DNA of 29,292 nt from the NCBI GenBank assembly GCA_900548875.1, contig URMA01000033.1, positions 1-29,292 of the forward strand, read 5' to 3'. Position 1 is the first letter of the stretch, and each line of letters opens with the position of its first letter. Made by a program: the position numbers and the translations under genes. Below are positions 23,866 to 29,292 of the stretch, piece by piece. The notes beneath the pieces are model-generated. The model saw nothing but the letters and a program-made list of their open reading frames with translations, ran no database searches and was not told where the DNA came from. This DNA comes from an uncultured Porphyromonadaceae bacterium (GTDB taxonomy: Bacteria > Bacteroidota > Bacteroidia > Bacteroidales > Muribaculaceae).

Positions 23866-24468
23866 ATGAAACTTAAATCGATTCTTACAGCTATGGCACT
23901 ATGTTTGTCGGGCTCAATGTTGGCGGCCGACATTGTTTTGCCCGAACCGCAGAAAAAAGGCGGAATGCCGTTGATGGAAGCCATTGCAAAACGCAAGTCC
24001 GACCGTCAGTTTGACGCCTCGAAAGAGTTGACTGCACAGCAGTTGAGCAACATGCTTTGGGTGGCATGGGGATTCAACCGTGAAGGAAAACGTACCGTCC
24101 CGACGGCAATGGACCGTCAGGAAGTGAGTGTATATCTGATTACAAAAGATGCCGCTTATCTGTATGATGCCGCATCCAATACGCTGAAGCAGGTGAATAG
24201 CGGCGATTTCCGCAAGGATGCTGCCGCGCAGTCTTTTGCCCAGACAGCACTATATAATGTCGCCCTTGTTGTCGACAAGTCGAAGCAGTCGGGCGAAGTA
24301 TGGCAGGGTGTTTCTATCGGAGCCGTATCGCAGAACATTTATCTGTGGTGTGCTTCCGAAGGACTGCACACGGTGGTGCGCGGAAGTTTCGACCGCGAGG
24401 CGCTTGCCCGTGATTTGAAGCTCTCGGAGAATCAGACGGTCCACTTGGTTCAGACTGTAGGATTTTAA
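23866..24468 (+). CDS. Exported nitroreductase-fold protein (SagB/ThcOx type)
   Basis: A 200-residue protein with an N-terminal signal peptide (MKLKSILTAMALCLSGSMLAA, residues 1-21). The mature part has the SagB/ThcOx-like nitroreductase pattern: AIAKRKSDRQFDA (FMN-binding Arg/Ser region), LSNMLWVAWGFNREGKRTVPTAMDRQE, and VWQGVSIGAVSQNIYLWCASEGLHTVV, with the last Gly-rich segment helping to hold the flavin. Relatives are FMN-dependent oxidoreductases, usually cytoplasmic; a Sec signal peptide on this fold is uncommon, and it suggests a periplasmic flavoprotein. The reaction cannot be read from sequence. It starts 12 bases after the hexosaminidase stop and is followed by a strong terminator, so it ends the phosphatase-hexosaminidase operon. 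If the frameshift upstream is real, translation coupling from the hexosaminidase may be affected. Confidence 0.88.
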   Translation: MKLKSILTAMALCLSGSMLAADIVLPEPQKKGGMPLMEAIAKRKSDRQFDASKELTAQQLSNMLWVAWGFNREGKRTVPTAMDRQEVSVYLITKDAAYLYDAASNTLKQVNSGDFRKDAAAQSFAQTALYNVALVVDKSKQSGEVWQGVSIGAVSQNIYLWCASEGLHTVVRGSFDREALARDLKLSENQTVHLVQTVGF

Positions 24469-24498
24469 GGTGACTTTTTAGTAGGAAAAGAATGTTTG

Positions 24499-24534
24499 CC
24501 GCTGCTGACAATTCATTTGTCGGCGGCGGTTTTT
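24499..24534 (+). terminator. Intrinsic terminator after the nitroreductase gene
   Basis: CCGCTGCTGACAA (24499-24511) pairs with TTGTCGGCGGCGG (24517-24529), with two G-U pairs, around a five-base loop. A T-run starts at 24530 (TTTTTCTTTT). Confidence 0.9.
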
Positions 24535-24619
24535 CTTTTGAATTTGTCGAATAGTCGTTGGATTTCTTCCAACCAGGAATAATTCCCGTGGAAAACCGAA
24601 CAAATTCGTGGATAAATTG

Positions 24620-24627
24620 TAAATTTG
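24620..24627 (+). promoter_or_regulatory. -7 box of the AsmA-HAD-aroB operon
   Basis: TAAATTTG fits TAnnTTTG exactly and lies 31 bases before the AsmA-family ATG. No TTG is seen 19-21 bases upstream, so only the -7 half is supported. Confidence 0.5.
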
Positions 24628-24658
24628 TAGAAAGCTAAGTCTTGCAATTGTCTGTGAA

Positions 24659-27600
24659 ATGAATGAAACGATAGAAAATAATAATCAGGTGCAGGAGCCG
24701 TCTACCGATGGAAAAAAGAAACCGAAGGGAAAGCGCGTGTGGAGAATTCTGAAACGTACTCTGAAGGTGACTGTATGGCTGGTGGTTACCGTCATACTGC
24801 TGGTCGCCGCGGCTTTGGGCTGTGTCGTGTGGCTGCTTACGCCTGAGAGGCTGACTCCCATTGTGGAGAATATTGCCAACGAAAACCTTCGGGGAGAGGT
24901 GAAATTGGGCCGTGTAGAACTGACGGTGTGGAAAACTTTTCCTCAGGCTTCTCTCGACATACAGGGCGTCGAAGTGACTACTGCCGGATTTGCCAAGGCG
25001 CATAATCTGCCGGCGGATGCCGACTCTCTGCTGTCAGTTGGGCGGATGCGTCTGGAGCTGAATCTGGCAAGGGTGCCGCTGATGGAGTTCGACATTACGG
25101 AACTGAGTATTGACTCCGTGCGTGCCTATGCCGTGTCGGTCAACGACAGCACTGCCAACTTCCTGCAACTCCTGCCACCGTCGACGGCTACGGAAGATAC
25201 CGTGTCGTCCGGTTTGGGCATATTGCCGAAAGTCATAGTGCGGAAATTCAGCGTGACCCGCAACCGCGGTATCCGCTATGCCGATGTCGCTTCCAATATG
25301 GACGTTACGCTGCACACCGATTCGTTGGAACTGGGCTACGACGAACCTCGCAAAGGGTATAATCTTGTCTTTACCGGTGCGGTGGATGCCCGCCTGCCTG
25401 AATTTGACCTGTCGCAGACCATACCGTATGCTTTCCGTGGGCATATCGGGTGGCATACCGACAATCCCTATAATCTCACGCTGTCCGATTTCAAGGCAAA
25501 TGTGGCAAGCATGCCGGTTGCTACGGATTTGGAGGTCAATCTTGGCGATACGATTGTGGTCAACAGCCTGAAGGTGGCAATGGGGCCGCTCCGCTATACG
25601 GACGTGGCGGAATACGTGCCGGCTTCCTATATGAAAGGTTTTGAAAATCTGACGACGGACTTTTCCGTAACTGCCGCATTGAAACTTGTAAAACCTTTCC
25701 GGGTGGGTGTCGACGCCGAACCTTCGTTTGAAGCCGAGGTGCAGATTCCGGAATGCTATATTCAGCCGGGCAAGTCGCGCGACTATCGTATCCAGCGTTT
25801 TGCTCTGGATGCTAATTTGGCCTACGATGCCGATGCTCCGGGAAAAAGCCGGCTTCAATTGGGACGGTGTCTGTTGCAGGGATTCGGCATTTCGCTGGAT
25901 GTGTCCGGAAATGCTTCCGACTTGAAAGGTAATTCGCTTGTCGACACGAAAGTGACGGGTGAAGTGGATTTCGGCAAACTGGTGAAACTGATACCCAAGA
26001 AGCTGCCGGTGCGCATCGCCGGACGGATGAAGATGAACACGTCGCTACGCTTTCATTTGAGTGACTTGAATGTCAATTCTTTCCATAAAATACAGGCCAA
26101 CGGCAATGTGGATTTACGGAACATGTTCTACCTTTCGCCGATGGACTCGATGGCTGTTTTTGCCCGAACCGGAAATATCCGATTCGGAACCAACAGCCAG
26201 TTTAAGACGGCCGACAATGAATTGAAAAACATTTTGATGGCGTCCGTATCGCTCGATTCGCTGTATGCAGGCATGCCGGGACTTCGTCTGAGCATGACGA
26301 AGGCAAGTATCGGTGCCGGCAGTCTGGGCAAGGCTTCCGACTTGCTTGACACCACGAGTATTACGCCTATCGGAGCACGGATTAAAATCGGACGGCTCAA
26401 TCTGTTGAGCAAGGCCGATTCGTCGCAAATCCGTGTGGTAGATTTCGAGAGCAACGGTTCTATCAAGCGTTATAGGGACAACGGAAAACTTCCGTTGTTG
26501 GATTTTGGCATCAACTTTAAGCGCATCCGCTACAGTGACCGCATGACAAGTCTGGTGCTTCGCGAGGGTAAAATCGGGTTGCTTGCCAACCTCAAGCCGG
26601 TCCGTCGGAATTTGCGTTTGCAGGCCCGTATCGATTCCATGTGTCACGTCTATCCGGAACTGTCGCGCGACTCCGTGGTGGCTATTTACCGGTCGCAACA
26701 GCGCCGGTTGCGCAAGGGTAAGGCTGTGGAGCTGAGCGAAGACGAATTTGTCGACCTGTCGCTCGACAACGAGTTCAAGCGCATTTTCCGCCGCTGGAAC
26801 ATGCGCGGGGAAATCTCGGCAAAACGCTGCATGCTCTTTACGCCATATTTCCCCTTGAGGAATGTGTTGAAAAATGTGGACATGACATTCAATATGGACA
26901 GTTTCAATATCAACAATCTGTCGTATAATGTTGGCCGGTCCGACATGACGCTGAGCGGTTCCGTTTCGAATATCCGCCAGACGCTGATGGGAAGCAAGCG
27001 CAAGCCGCTGACATTTGCATTCACCATCCTGTCGGATACGCTCGATGTCAACCAGTTGCTGTCCGTAGCTTATAAAGGTTCGGCATTCGCCGCCGATACG
27101 CTGCAGAGTGCCGCATTCAATATTTCGTCCGTTGACGACGAGAGCCGTTTGGAGGATATGGTGGAATCGTCGTCGGAATCTGTCGACACCACTGTGCGCC
27201 ACGCCATCATCATTCCGAAAAACATTGCCATGGAACTGAAGGTGCGCAACAAGTATGCACGCTACAGCGATTTGGATCTGTATGACCTGCGCTCCGACCT
27301 GTTGGTCAATAAAGGGGTGTTGAGCTTGCGTAATCTGGCCGGCAAGACAACTGACGGTTCGATGAACCTGGATATGGTTTATGCCACGGCTTCGCGTAAG
27401 GACATTGGCTTCGGTATGTTCATGAACCTGCGGGATATCAAAGTAGGCCGTTTCCTTCACATGATGCCTGACCTTGACACAATCATGCCTGTGCTGAAGG
27501 AAGTGGACGGTGTCATCAATTCCCGGTTGGCGATAACCACAAAGGTGGATTCGCTGATGAATGTGATGCTGCCGACAACCAATGCCGCCTTGCAGATTGA

Positions 27601-28282
27601 CGGAAAAGATCTTGTGCTGCTCGATTCCGAAACATTCCGCACGCTCTCGAAACTGCTCCTGTTCAAGAACAAGGAACGTAACATGATTGACAGTCTTTCG
27701 GTGGAAGTGGCTGCCTACGATTCGAAAATCGATGTGTATCCGTTCATCCTCAATATGGACCGCTACAAGCTCGGCGTAATGGGTACGAACGACTTCGACA
27801 TGAATGTCAATTACCATATTTCGATACTCAAATCGCCTATCCCGTTCAAGTTTGGAGTAAACATCACGGGAAATGTCGACGACTTGAAGTTTAAACTCGG
27901 AAAGGCCAAGCTGAAGGAAAACGAGGTGGCACGCACCACGGCCATTACCGATTCTACCCGCCTGAACCTTTATCGGCAGATGGGTGAGGTGTTCCGTCGG
28001 GGTGCCGAAGCGGCTCTCCGCAACAGCGACATGAGCATGTACGACGAAAAACAGAAACGTAACTTGCGTAGAAAGCAGGGAAATCTGGAGGATGAGAAAC
28101 TGACCCATACCGACAGCTTGAACCTGATTCAGGAAGGTGTGATTGCCCTGCCCGACAGTGTACCTGCAACTGTTCAGCCGGAGAATATGCAGACTGCTGA
28201 ACCCAAGGAGAAAAAAGAAAACGAAAAACCCAGAAGGCAAAGAGCTTCGATGCGCAAGCAGGAAGCCATTAAGCCTGAATAA
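24659..28282 (+). CDS. Large AsmA-family envelope protein
   Basis: A 1207-residue protein anchored in the inner membrane. A charged N-terminus (KKKPKGKRVWRILKRTLK) precedes one transmembrane helix (about residues 37-60), then a periplasmic AsmA-type N-terminal domain (LTPIVENIANENLRGEVKLGRVELTVWKTFPQASLDIQGVEV is its typical opening, seen here in parts). A long beta-rich middle follows, and an AsmA C-terminal domain (about residues 1000-1085, ending IPFKFGVNITGNVDDLKFKLGKAKL). The last ~50 residues are Lys/Glu/Pro/Arg-rich and probably disordered. AsmA-like proteins (relatives of TamB/YhdP/VPS13 bridges) are thought to move lipids between membranes; whether this one does is inference. It is first in an operon: the HAD gene follows after 11 bases. 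Large antisense open frames across it are composition artefacts. Confidence 0.88.
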   Translation: MNETIENNNQVQEPSTDGKKKPKGKRVWRILKRTLKVTVWLVVTVILLVAAALGCVVWLLTPERLTPIVENIANENLRGEVKLGRVELTVWKTFPQASLDIQGVEVTTAGFAKAHNLPADADSLLSVGRMRLELNLARVPLMEFDITELSIDSVRAYAVSVNDSTANFLQLLPPSTATEDTVSSGLGILPKVIVRKFSVTRNRGIRYADVASNMDVTLHTDSLELGYDEPRKGYNLVFTGAVDARLPEFDLSQTIPYAFRGHIGWHTDNPYNLTLSDFKANVASMPVATDLEVNLGDTIVVNSLKVAMGPLRYTDVAEYVPASYMKGFENLTTDFSVTAALKLVKPFRVGVDAEPSFEAEVQIPECYIQPGKSRDYRIQRFALDANLAYDADAPGKSRLQLGRCLLQGFGISLDVSGNASDLKGNSLVDTKVTGEVDFGKLVKLIPKKLPVRIAGRMKMNTSLRFHLSDLNVNSFHKIQANGNVDLRNMFYLSPMDSMAVFARTGNIRFGTNSQFKTADNELKNILMASVSLDSLYAGMPGLRLSMTKASIGAGSLGKASDLLDTTSITPIGARIKIGRLNLLSKADSSQIRVVDFESNGSIKRYRDNGKLPLLDFGINFKRIRYSDRMTSLVLREGKIGLLANLKPVRRNLRLQARIDSMCHVYPELSRDSVVAIYRSQQRRLRKGKAVELSEDEFVDLSLDNEFKRIFRRWNMRGEISAKRCMLFTPYFPLRNVLKNVDMTFNMDSFNINNLSYNVGRSDMTLSGSVSNIRQTLMGSKRKPLTFAFTILSDTLDVNQLLSVAYKGSAFAADTLQSAAFNISSVDDESRLEDMVESSSESVDTTVRHAIIIPKNIAMELKVRNKYARYSDLDLYDLRSDLLVNKGVLSLRNLAGKTTDGSMNLDMVYATASRKDIGFGMFMNLRDIKVGRFLHMMPDLDTIMPVLKEVDGVINSRLAITTKVDSLMNVMLPTTNAALQIDGKDLVLLDSETFRTLSKLLLFKNKERNMIDSLSVEVAAYDSKIDVYPFILNMDRYKLGVMGTNDFDMNVNYHISILKSPIPFKFGVNITGNVDDLKFKLGKAKLKENEVARTTAITDSTRLNLYRQMGEVFRRGAEAALRNSDMSMYDEKQKRNLRRKQGNLEDEKLTHTDSLNLIQEGVIALPDSVPATVQPENMQTAEPKEKKENEKPRRQRASMRKQEAIKPE

Positions 28283-28293
28283 CATAACTGAAA

Positions 28294-29055
28294 ATGATGA
28301 CAAAAGAAGAATCCGCTTACCGGAAATACCTGGAACGGACAGGCTCGAAACCTGCTCCGATTGCTGCCGCTCTGATTGATATGGACGGCGTACTCTACGA
28401 CTCAATGCCCCATCACGAAAAAGCCTGGGAGCTTGTCGCCGCTGAACAGGGCTGGAACTTCAAGCCCAATGAATTTTATCTTTATGAAGGCATGACGGGC
28501 GACGGCATTATCCGCCTGATGATGAAACGCGAAAAGGGGCGCACGGATGTGACGGCTGAGGAATCGAAGGCCATTTATGCGGCGAAGGCCGATTATTTTA
28601 TGAAAATGGGCTCCGTGAAGCAGGTCGACGGGACGGCGGACATGCTGAACATATTGCGGGATGTCGGAATACAGCGCGTGCTGGTTACCGGGTCCGGGCA
28701 GCATTCGCTTCTCGACAAACTGAATGCCGACTATCCGGGCATCTTCTCCAATGAACTCCGTGTGACGGCTTTCGATGTGAAAAAAGGCAAGCCCGATCCG
28801 GAGCCGTATCTGATGGGATTGCAGAAAGCCCATCAGCAGGCAGCCAATACGATTGTGATCGAGAATGCTCCGTTGGGCGTGCGTGCCGGTCATGGTTCCG
28901 GCTGTTTTACCGTAGGTGTCACGACGGGGCCGATTCCTGCGCCGGTCATGTATGAAAACGGTGCGGACATTGTCTATCCGACGATGCGCGACTTCGCCGC
29001 AGCCTTGCCTGAATTGATAGAATTGCGTAAACGGTTGTCGGAAAAGGAGGGATAG
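28294..29055 (+). CDS. HAD-superfamily hydrolase (beta-phosphoglucomutase-like)
   Basis: A 253-residue cytoplasmic phosphatase or phosphomutase of HAD subfamily IA. A 26-residue lead-in precedes motif I, ALIDMDGVLYDSMPHHEKAW, where D29 is the expected nucleophile and D31 the acid/base. Motif II is RVLVTGSG, motif III is KKGKPDPEPYL with the conserved Lys, and motif IV is VIENAPLGVRAG. In many relatives motif IV reads ED; here it is EN, so one of the two usual magnesium-side acids is replaced. The helical cap domain lies between motifs I and II (about 35-115). The substrate cannot be told from sequence. A second ATG occurs one codon in (28297). It is followed three bases later by aroB and is preceded by the AsmA gene, so it sits in the middle of one operon. 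Confidence 0.9.
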   Translation: MMTKEESAYRKYLERTGSKPAPIAAALIDMDGVLYDSMPHHEKAWELVAAEQGWNFKPNEFYLYEGMTGDGIIRLMMKREKGRTDVTAEESKAIYAAKADYFMKMGSVKQVDGTADMLNILRDVGIQRVLVTGSGQHSLLDKLNADYPGIFSNELRVTAFDVKKGKPDPEPYLMGLQKAHQQAANTIVIENAPLGVRAGHGSGCFTVGVTTGPIPAPVMYENGADIVYPTMRDFAAALPELIELRKRLSEKEG

Positions 29056-29058
29056 ACG

Positions 29059-29292
29059 ATGGAACATCAGGATTTGCTGTTTACCAACCGGGTGTCGGAA
29101 GCCTTGACGAAACTGCTTGACGGCATGCAGGCCAACCGTGTGTTTGTGTTGACCGATGAAAATACGCGTCGGGAGGTGTTGCCTGCGCTTGCTGACAATG
29201 CTTATATCAAGAATGCTGCCGTGATAGAAATCCTTGCCGGCGACATGAACAAGAATCTCGAATCGCTCAGCCATGTATGGCAGGAATTGCAG
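29059..29292 (+). CDS. aroB: 3-dehydroquinate synthase, N-terminal part
   Basis: The first 78 residues of a gene that runs off the right edge. AroB converts DAHP to 3-dehydroquinate with NAD+ and a divalent metal, the second step of the shikimate pathway. The visible part matches the start of the NAD-binding domain: a first beta-alpha unit with RVFVLTDENTRREVLP, then IEILAGDMNKNLESLSHVWQEL, which is the AroB 'xxxGExxKxLxxxxxIwxxL' element typical of Bacteroidetes. The active-site His and Lys residues lie beyond the window. A GGAGGG sequence at 29045-29050 supports ATG at 29059, three bases after the HAD stop codon. Confidence 0.88.
   Translation, partial: MEHQDLLFTNRVSEALTKLLDGMQANRVFVLTDENTRREVLPALADNAYIKNAAVIEILAGDMNKNLESLSHVWQELQ

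Noticed and set aside
26114..28405. A 763-codon open frame on the minus strand across the AsmA-family gene.
   Set aside because: It is antisense to a well-supported protein, has His/Arg/Gln-rich composition without domains, and arises from codon bias in the sense gene.

Overview
The window is a stretch of chromosome from a member of the Bacteroidales. The evidence is a PorU/PorV type IX secretion (T9SS) locus, an ECF sigma / FecR / STN-type TonB receptor cassette, a DUF3256-like protein, DUF805 and AsmA-family proteins, and Bacteroidetes-type promoter elements (TAnnTTTG at -7, sometimes with TTG/TTTG about 20 bp upstream). GC content is roughly half by eye. Presence of T9SS argues against typical Bacteroides species and fits lineages such as Prevotellaceae, Barnesiellaceae or Porphyromonadaceae. 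I cannot place it more finely from sequence alone. I see no rRNA, tRNA, CRISPR array, insertion sequence or phage gene.

Layout. 1-1900: the tail of a DEAD-box helicase with a DbpA-type RNA-binding domain, a DUF3256-like exported protein and a membrane-anchored GH25 lysozyme, closely spaced. 2017-11387: two paralogous C25-family (PorU-type) proteases enclosing rex and a degenerate FAH-fold gene, followed by porV; ispF follows and ends in a strong terminator. 11945-13819 (minus strand): a zinc-ribbon/DUF805 membrane protein and an AI-2E-family permease. 13820-14220: a 400-base divergent intergenic region with two promoter-like boxes and an unexplained hairpin. 14221-15150: a DEDDh exonuclease and a small YkvA/DUF1232 membrane protein, then a terminator. 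15151-20000: a long leader, a small outer-membrane barrel, ECF sigma factor, FecR-type anti-sigma factor and TonB-dependent receptor, which together look like one surface-signalling operon. 20060-20620 (minus): a protein I do not recognise. 20856-24534: low-molecular-weight tyrosine phosphatase, a GH20 beta-hexosaminidase broken by a frameshift, and an exported nitroreductase-fold protein, then a terminator. 24620-29292: a very large AsmA-family protein, a HAD hydrolase and the start of aroB.

How they work together. PorU and PorV belong to the T9SS attachment complex: PorV carries cargo with a C-terminal sorting domain to PorU, which cleaves the domain and attaches the cargo to the surface. 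Here a second complete C25 paralogue lies upstream, and the redox repressor Rex sits between the two under its own promoter-like sequence. The ECF/FecR/receptor cassette has the parts of a trans-envelope signalling chain: receptor STN domain, FecR periplasmic domain, then sigma release. It has no SusD partner, so glycan import is not the obvious job.

Points most worth attention: the duplicated PorU-type proteases around rex, the FAH-fold protein lacking its expected metal ligands, the possibly structured leader before the barrel gene, and the frameshifted hexosaminidase, which fits the loss of about 8 bases at a conserved active-site tryptophan.
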